A stretch of DNA of 64,000 nt from Alkalicoccobacillus gibsonii (lineage in GTDB: Bacteria; Bacillota; Bacilli; Bacillales; Bacillaceae_D). The notes beneath the pieces are model-generated. The model was not told the DNA's origin, did not search any database, and saw only the letters and a program-made list of their open reading frames with translations. Below are positions 34,044-42,520 of the stretch, one piece after another. Made by a program: the position numbers and the translations under genes. The number at the start of each line of letters is the position of its first letter. Positions within the stretch are counted from its first letter, which is position 1. The DNA lies in the NCBI RefSeq assembly GCF_016798245.1, contig NZ_JAEUZA010000002.1, positions 248,001 to 312,000 on the forward strand, given 5' to 3'.

Positions 34044-35357
34044 TTGGATCAGAACAAAATTACTTCTTCAAGAGAAACCATTTATTTTGTATTAGCTATT
34101 ATCTTTAGTGTGTTTGTGTATGTGATCGCAGCCTTTTCCATTATCGGGATCGGGATTGCTCTTATTCTTTTTGCCATTATGATTTTCCTTAATATGATGA
34201 TGCTTGGTTCAATCAGGGGCAATGGGGTCCGGATTAGTGAACGCCAATTTCCAGAGGTCTATGAGCGAGTAAAGGTCATGTCAGAACAGATGGGGCTTGC
34301 AAAGGTACCTGATGTGTTTGTTATTCAATCAGAAGGTATTCTGAATGCGTTTGCTACACGTTTCTGGGGTCGTAACATGGTTGTGCTGTACTCGGAAATC
34401 TTTGACTTAGGACGTGAGCAAGGAAAAGAAGAGCTTGATTTTATCATTGCACATGAGCTTGCCCATGTGCGACGCAGACATGTGTGGAAAAACATCCTGA
34501 TTGCGCCTGCTCAGTTTATTCCTTTCTTAGCTCAGGCATATAGTCGTTCCTGCGAATACTCATGTGACCGGGAGGCAGCATTTATTACAAATAACCCTGC
34601 CGCTGCTAAACGGGCATTAACGATTTTAAGTATCGGTAAAAAAACGTATACCGAAGTGAATGAAGACGCGTTTGTTGAGCAAATTTCCACTGAATCTCAT
34701 GGAGTGGTCTGGTTAAGTGAGGTCTTATCAACGCATCCTAACCTGCCAAAACGTATTCAGTCCGTACGTGTGTTTATGGGTGAAACAGATAAACCTGTTT
34801 ATACAGAAGACGCAGGGAAAGTGGTTATCGGTATTGTCATTATGGGGGCTGTAGGGATTGCTATTTATGTTGGTCTTATTATTAGTTTAGTTTTCGGAGG
34901 CGTTGTGTTCGGAACGGTCTTATCTGAGGTCGGTTCAGAGTTGAGTACGATTACCGAATACGAGGAATATGAGGACGGGTTCTATGATTATGAAATGACT
35001 GAACTAGGTAATGCGGTAAGTAATGGAGATTTAGAAGAAGTAAACCGATTGATTGCAGAAGATGTGGACCTGGACGAACAAGATTATTACGGTGATACTC
35101 CATTGCATCAAGCTTCTTATCTTGGAGATTTAGACATAATGGAAGTGTTGTTGGAAGCAGGAGCAGATCCAAATGTTCCAGATGACTATGGAACAACACC
35201 GCTTATTTATACAGTGTATAACAGAGTGTACGAGCCGGCAGCCCTTCTACTTGAATACGGAGCAGATCCAGAAGTAGAAGATGATTACGGGGATAGTGCG
35301 TTCAGTTTAATGAACGTCGAAACAAAAGAGGAACTTATAGAAGCACTCAATAAATAA
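34044..35357 (+). CDS. M48 metalloprotease fused to ankyrin repeats
   Basis: The 437-residue protein starts with two membrane segments (about 12-52), then an M48 zinc protease domain with HELAH (137-141) and the downstream ligand in SCEYSCDREAAF (about 165-176). THPNLPKRI is also conserved. A third hydrophobic stretch (about 263-293) leads to an acidic linker and about three ankyrin repeats (about 315-430; GDTPLHQASYLGDLDIMEVLLEAGADPN). The repeats probably face the cytosol and could present substrates or sense a partner. TTG 34044 has AGGAGG nine bases upstream. It is larger than HtpX and not its paralogue over the full length. Confidence 0.87.
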   Translation: MDQNKITSSRETIYFVLAIIFSVFVYVIAAFSIIGIGIALILFAIMIFLNMMMLGSIRGNGVRISERQFPEVYERVKVMSEQMGLAKVPDVFVIQSEGILNAFATRFWGRNMVVLYSEIFDLGREQGKEELDFIIAHELAHVRRRHVWKNILIAPAQFIPFLAQAYSRSCEYSCDREAAFITNNPAAAKRALTILSIGKKTYTEVNEDAFVEQISTESHGVVWLSEVLSTHPNLPKRIQSVRVFMGETDKPVYTEDAGKVVIGIVIMGAVGIAIYVGLIISLVFGGVVFGTVLSEVGSELSTITEYEEYEDGFYDYEMTELGNAVSNGDLEEVNRLIAEDVDLDEQDYYGDTPLHQASYLGDLDIMEVLLEAGADPNVPDDYGTTPLIYTVYNRVYEPAALLLEYGADPEVEDDYGDSAFSLMNVETKEELIEALNK

Positions 35358-35390
35358 AAAGCAGCGGGCTAAAGAGCTCGCTGCTTTTTC
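35356..35390. terminator. bidirectional terminator
   Basis: AAAAAGCAGCGGGCT pairs with AGCTCGCTGCTTTTT around AAAG, between convergent genes. Confidence 0.85.
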
Positions 35391-35740
35391 TATCTAAATG
35401 GCCGCTTCCGCAACGGTTGAAAACGCTGCGAATCAAGTGCCTGTATAGCCGTTCCTGCTGTGAAGAACTCCTCTCGTATGATGCGACAGGCTCTTAATTC
35501 ATAGTCAGCCATATAGTCGACATAGGGATCATGACGCACGAGCACGTCCACTTCCAGTGTGGCGGCAACTTCTCCGTGATCATTTTTCCAATGCTTGTAG
35601 TCATAGATTTTTTTAACTGAAATGACTTTGGATTGCTTTTTTACTTCGTTAAATCGTGCTTTTGCTTCTTCAAGTGTCAGTTCGTCTTCTTCAACTTTTA
35701 GAAAGACGGTTGTCCGGCATCGTACCTTACAGGCAAACAT
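35390..35740 (-). CDS. uncharacterised 116-residue protein
   Basis: I do not recognise this protein. It is soluble, with strand-like segments (VRCRTTVFLKVEEDELTLEEAKARFNEVKK; VISVKKIYDYKHWKN; AATLEVDVLVRHDPYVDYMADYE) and a basic C-terminus. The N-terminal CKVRC pair is notable. ATG 35740 has GGAGGG eight bases upstream. It lies 27 bases after the HxlR-family gene, so the two may be cotranscribed. Confidence 0.7.
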   Translation of the reverse strand: MFACKVRCRTTVFLKVEEDELTLEEAKARFNEVKKQSKVISVKKIYDYKHWKNDHGEVAATLEVDVLVRHDPYVDYMADYELRACRIIREEFFTAGTAIQALDSQRFQPLRKRPFR

Positions 35741-35767
35741 AAAGCTAGCCCTCCTAACATTCTTGCT

Positions 35768-36133
35768 TTAATCCTGGTTTAAGATATTATCCTCGAGATA
35801 CTCTTCCTTGCTCCCATGCACACGGATGATGTGCTGTTCGCCCCAATCGCATAATAGATTCAGAATGCCTTCCAGTGACCGACCATAATCGCTTAGTTCG
35901 TACTCTACACGTGGAGGCAGCTCATGATAAAGCGTGCGAATAATCACGCCATCCTCTTCTAATTCACGTAGCTGAGCAGTCAGCATCTTTTGAGAAATGT
36001 TTGGCATGAGTCTGCGTAATTCATTCGTTCTCTTTTTACCATGTGTTAAGTGACAAAGGATCACGCATTTCCATTTTCCGCCGATCACTTCTAGTGTGGC
36101 TTCAACAGAAATATTATATTTTTTTTGTTTCAT
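35768..36133 (-). CDS. ytcD: HxlR-family regulator, YtcD-like
   Basis: A 121-residue winged-helix regulator: CVILCHLTHGKKRTNELRRLMPNISQKMLTAQLRELEEDGVI, then PPRVEYELSDYGRSLEGIL. It is divergent from an MFS exporter and an aldo/keto reductase in the arrangement of B. subtilis ytcD-ytbD-ytbE, so it probably controls both. ATG 36133 has GGGAGGAA upstream. The residue opposite the usual sensor cysteine is Y6 here, with the nearest cysteines at C23 and C27. Confidence 0.85.
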   Translation of the reverse strand: MKQKKYNISVEATLEVIGGKWKCVILCHLTHGKKRTNELRRLMPNISQKMLTAQLRELEEDGVIIRTLYHELPPRVEYELSDYGRSLEGILNLLCDWGEQHIIRVHGSKEEYLEDNILNQD

Positions 36134-36158
36134 GGTTGTTTCCTCCCTGGTACATCAA

Positions 36159-36203
36159 ATAGGAACCAAAAGGTACCTATCGAACAAAAAAGTACGTACT
36201 TTT
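36159..36203. promoter_or_regulatory. candidate YtcD operators
   Basis: ATAGGAACC (36159-36167) and GGTACCTAT (36172-36180) form an inverted repeat with one mismatch. AAAAGTACGTACTTTT (36188-36203) is a perfect 16-bp palindrome. Both have a GTAC-like core, about 26 bp centre to centre, in the gap between ytcD and ytbD. Confidence 0.6.
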
Positions 36204-36294
36204 CTTTTGTTAGAATACGAGTAATAATATCACTTATCGATCGAAGAGTGAACCTCATGAGTGTTTGCATAGAAGAAAGAAAGGATACGTAGAC

Positions 36295-37497
36295 ATGGAA
36301 ATGAATAAAAAAAGAAGTCGAGCCGCCTTAATGGCATTAGCGATTACCGCTTTTGCGATTGGCACGACAGAGTTTATTAGTGTCGGATTACTTCCGCTTA
36401 TCGCGTCTGATTTAGGAGTGACTACAACGGCTGCAGGATTAACCGTTTCTCTATATGCACTAGGTGTTGTGTTTGGGGCACCTGTTTTAACGTCTTTACT
36501 ATCAAATGTTCCGAGAAAGACACTTCTGATGTGGATTATGATCGTGTTTATCATTGGAAATGCTCTCGCAGCAAGTGCACCAGTGATTAGTATCTTGCTC
36601 ATTGCAAGAGTGATCTCTGCCTTATCACACGGAGTATTTATGTCTATTGGAGCAACAATTGCTGCCGATCTTGTACCGAAAGAAAAACGGGCAAGTGCCA
36701 TCTCTGTTATGTTTACAGGACTAACCGTAGCGACCGTAACGGGTGTACCCTTTGGGACGTTTATCGGTGTTCAGTTTGGGTGGAGAATGGCCTTTCTGGC
36801 AATTGTGATGATTGGAGTTCTAGCATTCATCTCAAACCTTTTCTTAGTCCCATCGGATTTACGAAAAGGGACACGAACCACGTTTGCAGACCAACGAAAG
36901 CTAGTTACGAATGGACGATTACTTCTTGTCTTTGTCATCACCGCACTTGGATACGGAGGAACCTTTGTCGTTTTCACCTATCTGTCGCCTTTGCTTCAGG
37001 ATGTGACAGGCTTTAAAGAACAGACGGTAGCATTTATTCTTCTGATCTATGGGATTGCAATTGCCATAGGAAATATGATTGGAGGTAAAGTAGCAAACAA
37101 GCGTCCTGTTCAAGCGCTGTTTTATATGTTTATGATTCAAGCCATTATTCTTTTTGTCTTAAGCTTCACGGCTACGGCACAAATAGCAGGCTTAATCACA
37201 ATCTTAGGCATGGGATTGTTTGCTTTTATGAACGTACCTGGGCTACAAACCTATGTGGTCACGCTCGCTGAACGATTTGTTCCCAGTGCTGTAGATGTCG
37301 CCTCTGCAATTAATATCGCTGCTTTTAATGCGGGGATTGCGGTTGGTTCCTATGTCGGAGGAATGGTAGCAGAATCAATCGGCCTGATTCATACGGCATG
37401 GGTTGGTGGTGTAATGGTTCTTGGAGCCGTCATTTTAACTGGTTGGAGTGCAAAGTTGGAAAAACAAGATCTAAAGAGCGAGAAACTCGCATCTTAA
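36295..37497 (+). CDS. ytbD: MFS exporter, YtbD-like
   Basis: A 400-residue major facilitator with 12 membrane segments of the DHA1 drug/sugar/purine efflux type. It starts AITAFAIGTTEFISVGLLPLIASDLGVTTTAAG and has the motif C-like GVPFGTFIGVQFGWR. ATG 36295 has AAAGGA nine bases upstream. The aldo/keto reductase gene follows after 19 bases and the HxlR regulator is divergent, as in B. subtilis. It likely exports a toxic or signalling compound; which one is unknown. Confidence 0.88.
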   Translation: MEMNKKRSRAALMALAITAFAIGTTEFISVGLLPLIASDLGVTTTAAGLTVSLYALGVVFGAPVLTSLLSNVPRKTLLMWIMIVFIIGNALAASAPVISILLIARVISALSHGVFMSIGATIAADLVPKEKRASAISVMFTGLTVATVTGVPFGTFIGVQFGWRMAFLAIVMIGVLAFISNLFLVPSDLRKGTRTTFADQRKLVTNGRLLLVFVITALGYGGTFVVFTYLSPLLQDVTGFKEQTVAFILLIYGIAIAIGNMIGGKVANKRPVQALFYMFMIQAIILFVLSFTATAQIAGLITILGMGLFAFMNVPGLQTYVVTLAERFVPSAVDVASAINIAAFNAGIAVGSYVGGMVAESIGLIHTAWVGGVMVLGAVILTGWSAKLEKQDLKSEKLAS

Positions 37498-37516
37498 TTC
37501 ATTGGAGGAATGATGT

Positions 37517-38359
37517 ATGACTACTCATGTAAAAGAAACGGTGACATTAAATAATGGAGAGAAAATGCCTTGGCTTGGACTTGGCGTATTCCGAGTAGAA
37601 GAAGGGAACACACTCATTGAAGCTGTGAAAACAGCTATCAAACAAGGGTACAGAAGCATTGATACGGCAGCAATCTATGCAAATGAAGCTGGAGTAGGAC
37701 AAGGCATCAAAGAAGCACTTGAAGAAACAGGATTACGTCGTGAAGACTTATTTATCACATCAAAAGTGTGGAATGCTGATCTAAGCTATAAAGATGCACT
37801 TCAAGCGTATGAGACAAGCCTTGAAAAGCTAGGTCTTGAGTATCTTGACCTATACTTGATCCACTGGCCGGTGGAGGGAAAATACACGGGAGCGTGGAAA
37901 GCTCTTGAAGAGTTATACAAACAAGGACGCGTGAAGTCGATTGGCGTTAGTAATTTTCAAATACACCATCTAGAAGAATTAATGAAAACTGCAGCAGTTA
38001 AGCCTGTTATCAATCAAGTGGAGTTCCACCCACGCCTGACACAGAAGGAGCTTTTAGCATTTTGTCAGGAGCACAATATTCAACTAGAAGCATGGTCACC
38101 TTTAATGAATGGAGAGCTATTAGAAGAAGAACTCATAAAGGATTTAGCAGATAAGTATGGAAAGACACCTGCACAAATTGTCTTGCGCTGGGACCTTCAA
38201 CACGGTGTGATCACGATTCCTAAGTCAACAAATGAACAGCGAATTGCCGAGAATGCGGACATCTTTGATTTCGAATTAAGCACGGAAGATATGGCGCAGA
38301 TTGATCAACTGAATCAAAATCGCCGAATTGGGCCAGATCCAGATCGAATTGATTTTTAA
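37517..38359 (+). CDS. ytbE: aldo/keto reductase, YtbE-like
   Basis: A 280-residue NADPH-dependent reductase with the full catalytic tetrad D49, Y54, K83, H116, the VGVSNFQ segment and the C-terminal NADPH motif IPKSTNEQRI. It reduces aldehydes such as methylglyoxal in related proteins. ATG 37517 has GGAGGAATG upstream. It is operonic with ytbD. Confidence 0.92.
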   Translation: MTTHVKETVTLNNGEKMPWLGLGVFRVEEGNTLIEAVKTAIKQGYRSIDTAAIYANEAGVGQGIKEALEETGLRREDLFITSKVWNADLSYKDALQAYETSLEKLGLEYLDLYLIHWPVEGKYTGAWKALEELYKQGRVKSIGVSNFQIHHLEELMKTAAVKPVINQVEFHPRLTQKELLAFCQEHNIQLEAWSPLMNGELLEEELIKDLADKYGKTPAQIVLRWDLQHGVITIPKSTNEQRIAENADIFDFELSTEDMAQIDQLNQNRRIGPDPDRIDF

Positions 38360-38372
38360 TTTAACATGAAGG

Positions 38373-38411
38373 AACACCCAGATTACTTCGACTGATCTGG
38401 GTGTTTTTTTA
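38373..38411 (+). terminator. terminator of ytbDE
   Basis: AACACCCAGAT (38373-38383) pairs perfectly with ATCTGGGTGTT (38395-38405), followed by T-tract to 38410. Confidence 0.85.
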
Positions 38412-38448
38412 TTAGGAAAAATAAAAAGGGAAGTCTTGCAAAATTACT

Positions 38449-38511
38449 TTGACAGATAGAGTAATCCATTTTATAATTACTCTATCACATATAGTTCTAT
38501 CACGTAGAGTA
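38449..38511 (+). promoter_or_regulatory. consensus promoter with embedded operator for the PadR operon
   Basis: TTGACA (38449-38454), 17 bp and TATAAT (38472-38477) form a perfect sigmaA promoter. GATAGAGTAAT (38455-38465) fills the spacer, and its exact inverse ATTACTCTATC (38476-38486) covers the -10 end and the start site. A further TAGAGTA (38505-38511) lies downstream. A strong promoter that the first gene product (PadR) would shut by binding is the simplest reading. Confidence 0.8.
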
Positions 38512-38524
38512 CTTATGAAAGCAG

Positions 38525-38863
38525 GTGTCTGTTATCCGTAGTGATATGTTAAGGGGTCATGTTGATTCCATCATTCTTCGGTTAGTTTTTGAAAAGGATC
38601 GTTATGGCTATGAGATTTCTAAAGAGATCAGCAAGCGAACCGAAGGAAAGTTTGAGATAAAGGAAGCCACACTTTACGCAGTGTTTCAGAGGCTTGAGAA
38701 GAAAGACTTAATTACCTCATATTTTGGCCAGCAATCACAAGGAGGAAAGCGTAAGTATTATGCGATCACAACCCTTGGAAAGGCCTACTTAAAAGAAACA
38801 ATGAATGAGTGGAAGGAAATGAAAGAGATATTGAATTTATTTATGGAGGGGTTAGATTCATGA
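38525..38863 (+). CDS. PadR-family transcriptional regulator
   Basis: A 112-residue PadR protein: DMLRGHVDSIILRLVFEKDRYGYEISKEI (winged helix start), TLYAVFQRLEKKDLITSYF (recognition helix and wing), YYAITTLGKAYL. GTG 38525 is used with only a weak AAAGCAGG site; the ATG at 38546 has none. It overlaps the next gene by ATGA. PadR genes commonly precede membrane-stress or permease-prefix genes, as here. Confidence 0.87.
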   Translation: MSVIRSDMLRGHVDSIILRLVFEKDRYGYEISKEISKRTEGKFEIKEATLYAVFQRLEKKDLITSYFGQQSQGGKRKYYAITTLGKAYLKETMNEWKEMKEILNLFMEGLDS

Positions 38864-39288
38864 AGAAAATCCAGCAGCATGTGGAGCGTTTGTTTCAGGA
38901 TTTACCGGAAACGGACGAAGTGGTGCAAGTAAAGGAAGAAATCATCATGAACCTGGAGGAAAAGGCCCAGGACTTAATGGAGCAGGGCAAAAATGAAGAA
39001 GATGCGATTAACAAAACCATTGTTGATTTCGGCGACATTGATGAAATTAAGGCTGAACTACAAGGGACAACAACGCCTGCAGCAACAAAACCACGTAAAA
39101 AGACGCATCCAAAGCTCAATCTTCTCTTCTCCATTTGGGGCAGTGCTTTAATCATTGCTTTGATGGTATTTATGAATCTAGAATACTCTCCGCAGACGAT
39201 TTGGTTTGTGTATCCGACCTTCGCGATTTTGTGGTGGCCTTTGTCTATGTATTTTCATTGGCTAAAGCAAGGAGGTAGAAAAGCATGA
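38860..39288 (+). CDS. HAAS-type permease-prefix membrane protein
   Basis: The 142-residue product has a helical cytosolic head (about 1-70: VERLFQDLPETDEVVQVKEEIIMNLEEK), as in the HAAS/DUF1700 signalling domains that partner PadR, then two hydrophobic segments. The second carries TIWFVYPTFAILWWPLSMYF, a motif repeated four times in the next gene product. ATG 38860 has GGAGGGG eight bases upstream. Both ends overlap neighbours by ATGA. Confidence 0.8.
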   Translation: MKKIQQHVERLFQDLPETDEVVQVKEEIIMNLEEKAQDLMEQGKNEEDAINKTIVDFGDIDEIKAELQGTTTPAATKPRKKTHPKLNLLFSIWGSALIIALMVFMNLEYSPQTIWFVYPTFAILWWPLSMYFHWLKQGGRKA

Positions 39289-39905
39289 GATCTTTCCCTT
39301 TCTCCATTGTTGCTTCTTTGTTTACCATTGCTTTTCTTTTTGTGGTGAACTGGTTAACGACTCCTACTGAACTTTGGGCTATTTATCCTGCGTTGTTCCT
39401 CTTATTGTGGCCGCTCAATGTGTTATTCAAGTTTTCTGATGGGCACAAATGGTATGCACTCATTGTTTCAATTCTATTAATTACTGTGTTACTTGCTATT
39501 AATCTCGTGCAAACACCAGACTATTATTGGATCCTTTACGCTTGGTTACCACTACTGTATTGGCCGCTCGTTGTATTTGCTGGTAGACGTGCAGCGGAGG
39601 TCACATTCTCTGTCCTTGCTAGTCTTGTATTCATTCTTTACTACATTGCGCTAAATATCTATTTCCAAACAGGCTTTCCATGGTTCATCTTTCCAACCTT
39701 TGTCATTCTATGGTGGCCTTTATCAGTGACATTTGCTAGGCGACCTATGCTTTTTTCTGTATTCGGCGCATTACTTGTAACGATTTTCTTTTGGAATGTA
39801 AATGCACTGACCTCACCAGATGTCATTTGGGCAGTGTATCCAATTTTTGCAGTGTTATGGTGGCCTCTAGCAATCTATTTCTTTGTGTATAGACGAACGG
39901 TTTAA
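39285..39905 (+). CDS. membrane protein of four repeated two-helix units
   Basis: The 206-residue protein has eight hydrophobic segments. Four hairpin units each end in a similar motif: LWAIYPALFLLLWPL, YWILYAWLPLLYWPL, PWFIFPTFVILWWPL and IWAVYPIFAVLWWPL, about 45-55 residues apart. This looks like internal duplication of the unit at the end of the preceding protein. No enzymatic motif is seen. It overlaps the HAAS gene by ATGA and is its likely partner in the membrane. Confidence 0.8.
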   Translation: MRSFPFSIVASLFTIAFLFVVNWLTTPTELWAIYPALFLLLWPLNVLFKFSDGHKWYALIVSILLITVLLAINLVQTPDYYWILYAWLPLLYWPLVVFAGRRAAEVTFSVLASLVFILYYIALNIYFQTGFPWFIFPTFVILWWPLSVTFARRPMLFSVFGALLVTIFFWNVNALTSPDVIWAVYPIFAVLWWPLAIYFFVYRRTV

Positions 39906-39906
39906 G

Positions 39907-39937
39907 AGCTTAACATCAAAGGGTGTTAGGCTTTTTT
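39907..39937 (+). terminator. terminator of the PadR operon
   Basis: AGCTTAACA (39907-39915) pairs with TGTTAGGCT (39924-39932), then TTTTTT. Confidence 0.75.
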
Positions 39938-40017
39938 GTTGTTAAGCGCTTGCACGTTTTCTAATAGATCTGCTAAGGTCAAAGCAGGATGTGTTTTTTG
40001 AGAGAAGGGGAATTGAT

Positions 40018-41067
40018 ATGACAACAGACGTCCAAGCCTATGTAACAAAAACGGGAGTCGGGGTGATTACTCTTAATAGAGAAAAGTCACTAAACTCACT
40101 ATCTTCTCGTATGGTAAAGGCAATTAATGAAACGCTGCATGCTTGGAAGGCACTTGATGACGTGATGCTAGTCCTGTTAGAAGGAGCAGGGGAAAAAGCT
40201 TTTTGTGCAGGTGGAGATATTAAAGAGCTCTATTATAATGGAAATAATCATGAGGGTAGAGCCAAATCCATCGCCTTTCTTGAATTGGAATATGATACTG
40301 ATCAGCTTATTTCAGATTACCCTAAACCAATTATTGCTCTGATGGACGGGATTGTCATGGGAGGCGGTGTTGGTCTTTCTTACGGAGCAGATTTTCGCAT
40401 AGTAACTGAAAAAACCAAATGGGCAATGCCGGAAACGGCGATTAGCTTTTTTCCGGATGTCGGTGCAGGATACTTTTTAAATCAAGTCTCTGAATCGATT
40501 GGAATGTACCTGGGTCTTGTTGGAGAAACCATTCAAGCGGGTGATGCCATTGCCATTGGTGCGGCTGACCGATATGTCCAATCAGAGGACATATGTAAGC
40601 TTAGAGAGATTTTGATAGATAGTGAATGGAGAGAAGTAAGCGATGTTTACACAAGCATAGATCAATGCATACGAGAGCTGAACATACCGGTTCCAAAAAG
40701 TGAACGGCTCCATCACCTAGCGCCTGTCATTGAGACGCATTTTGCCCATTCGTCATTAATAGAGGTCATGAATTCTTTAAGAGGAGACTCTTCAAGCGAC
40801 GCGCAAACGATCTATAAAAAGCTTCAGAACCGATCGCCGCTTTCGTTACACGTGACATTCGCTCATTTGAAGAAGGGCAGAAATCTTTCTTCTTTTAAAG
40901 AGGCTTTAGAGATAGATAAGCATGTGGCCTCCCGTTTTATGGAGTGTCAGGATTTCTATGAAGGGGTGCGCTGTTTATTAGTAGATAAAGGTGCACAGCC
41001 AACGTTTGAGTACCAATCTGTTCAAGAAGTACCTACTGAAACGGTTCGTTCGTTTTTCGAAAAATAG
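40018..41067 (+). CDS. enoyl-CoA hydratase/isomerase family, 3-hydroxyisobutyryl-CoA hydrolase-like
   Basis: A 349-residue crotonase-fold protein. Oxyanion-hole segments are AFCAGGDIKELY (about 61-72) and VMGGGVGLS; PETAISFFPDVGAGYFL is typical of 3-hydroxyisobutyryl-CoA hydrolases of valine breakdown, which are longer than plain hydratases, as here. ATG 40018 has GAAGGGG eight bases upstream. It is followed after 20 bases by an AEC carrier, perhaps cotranscribed. Confidence 0.87.
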   Translation: MTTDVQAYVTKTGVGVITLNREKSLNSLSSRMVKAINETLHAWKALDDVMLVLLEGAGEKAFCAGGDIKELYYNGNNHEGRAKSIAFLELEYDTDQLISDYPKPIIALMDGIVMGGGVGLSYGADFRIVTEKTKWAMPETAISFFPDVGAGYFLNQVSESIGMYLGLVGETIQAGDAIAIGAADRYVQSEDICKLREILIDSEWREVSDVYTSIDQCIRELNIPVPKSERLHHLAPVIETHFAHSSLIEVMNSLRGDSSSDAQTIYKKLQNRSPLSLHVTFAHLKKGRNLSSFKEALEIDKHVASRFMECQDFYEGVRCLLVDKGAQPTFEYQSVQEVPTETVRSFFEK

Positions 41068-41087
41068 AGATAGAAGAGGGATAGGGT

Positions 41088-42017
41088 ATGTGGAGTTTTT
41101 TACTCGAGATTGTCTTTCAAGTGATGCTTCCAATCTTTGTTTTATTACTAGCGGGAGCATTACTTCATCGTAAGTTTTCATTTCACTTAGCATCTTTTTC
41201 AAAACTGTTAACAAACTTTTTTCTACCGGTTGTGGTGTTTGTTAATATTTCAAGTAGTAATCTAGATGCTGGATTGTTACTTGATATTGGGGGATTTCTG
41301 GTTATTCAATTTATCATACTGGCTCTCCTTAGCTGGGGGTTGGTGAAGCTTTTAAAGATCGATTCAAATCTTGCGCCAACCTTTCAAAATAGTATTGTAC
41401 TAATGAATTCGGGGAATTTCGGATTGCCGGTTAGTCAATTGGTCTTTGCGGGGAACCCACTTGGTATTTCCGTACAGGTAATTGTGCTGATGTTTCAAAA
41501 TTTAATTACGTATACATATGGCCTTATGATTTCAGCATCGACCAAATCAACGGGGTTCTGGAGTAATCTTTCAGAGCTATTTAAAACACCTATTATCTAT
41601 GCCCTTGTACTAGGTCTGATTTTTTATCAGGTTCCATGGGAGCTTCCTTCCTTTATTCAGACACCAATGATGCAGGTATCGAACGGGTTTATTGCACTGG
41701 CCTTGATTGTGTTAGGTGCGCAAATCGCCTACCCGACACTGAAGCAATTTTCACTCTTATTTTTTATTTCGATTGTCGGGAGACTTGTGGCAGCTCCACT
41801 GATTGGCCTCGGGATTATCTGGGTGATGGGACTGGACGGTACTGTGGCACAGGGACTTCTCATTGCAAGCTCGTTCCCAATGTCGAGGAATAGTGCACTT
41901 TTTGCTTTAGAATATAATAATCATCCGGAGTATGCAGCGCAGGCAGTACTCGTTTCAACAATTGCCAGCTGTTTTACCGTGACCTTCTTTATTTATCTGA
42001 GCCAGCTCTTATTTTAA
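41088..42017 (+). CDS. AEC-family transporter (second copy)
   Basis: A 309-residue carrier with ten membrane segments, with NSIVLMNSGNFGLPVSQLVF and SFPMSRNSALFALEYNN as family motifs. It is distinct from the AEC protein at 28441. It follows the HIBYL-CoA hydrolase-like gene closely, so a link to short-chain acid metabolism is possible. ATG 41088 has GAGGGATAGGG upstream. Confidence 0.85.
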   Translation: MWSFLLEIVFQVMLPIFVLLLAGALLHRKFSFHLASFSKLLTNFFLPVVVFVNISSSNLDAGLLLDIGGFLVIQFIILALLSWGLVKLLKIDSNLAPTFQNSIVLMNSGNFGLPVSQLVFAGNPLGISVQVIVLMFQNLITYTYGLMISASTKSTGFWSNLSELFKTPIIYALVLGLIFYQVPWELPSFIQTPMMQVSNGFIALALIVLGAQIAYPTLKQFSLLFFISIVGRLVAAPLIGLGIIWVMGLDGTVAQGLLIASSFPMSRNSALFALEYNNHPEYAAQAVLVSTIASCFTVTFFIYLSQLLF

Positions 42018-42113
42018 TAAACCTAACAGAGATGTAAGGTTTCTGTAAGTAAAATCTATAGGTTCCTCTCTGTGCAAGTAGTAAACTATGAAGTAGAAGA
42101 GAGGTGCTGGATG

Positions 42114-42455
42114 ATGAAAAAAATAGGAATCACATTTATTTTAGTAATCGTCGCTGCCGTCGCTGGGTATATGGTCTTTACTAGTTTTCAGGAAGAAGAT
42201 TATTACGTAAAAATTGTAGATGAGGGTGTTGAGCCCACCGATGCTCCACCAGAAGCGACCAATCGAAACTACGAAACACTTGGTATTACAGAGGGTGGGG
42301 AAAGTGATACCATTGAATTTATGGGTATGAAAAAGTTGCGTATGGGAGCGTATCTCACCGTCACAATGAGAAACGGCGAAGCGAAGACCTATCAAGAAGT
42401 AAACGCATCGGATGTCCCAGAGGAGATTAAGAACGAATTAGATGAACAATCATAA
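42114..42455 (+). CDS. YxeA-family exported small protein
   Basis: The 113-residue product has one N-terminal hydrophobic segment (IGITFILVIVAAVAGYMVF, about 4-22) as signal or anchor. The body YYVKIVDEGVEP...MKKLRMGAYLTVTMRNGEAKTYQEVNASDVPEEI matches the YxeA (DUF1093) pattern of small secreted proteins of unknown function. ATG 42114 has AGAGGTG seven bases upstream; ATG 42111 is one codon earlier. Single gene with its own terminator. Confidence 0.8.
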   Translation: MKKIGITFILVIVAAVAGYMVFTSFQEEDYYVKIVDEGVEPTDAPPEATNRNYETLGITEGGESDTIEFMGMKKLRMGAYLTVTMRNGEAKTYQEVNASDVPEEIKNELDEQS

Positions 42456-42465
42456 GAACGTGTGG

Positions 42466-42501
42466 GCGATGAATCTGAAAGTGAGGTTCATTGCTTTTTT
42501 T
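42466..42501 (+). terminator. terminator of the YxeA-family gene
   Basis: GCGATGAATCT (42466-42476) pairs with AGGTTCATTGC (42484-42494) with two G-U pairs, followed by seven T. The sequence runs on as GTGGGTGGGGGTAAGG into array C. Confidence 0.85.
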
Positions 42502-42520
42502 GTGGGTGGGGGTAAGGATT

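Noticed and set aside
39943-39958. CcpA cre site around AAGCGCTT upstream of the crotonase-family gene
   Set aside because: Only the central 8 bp and one flank fit; the left flank does not match the TG of the cre pattern.
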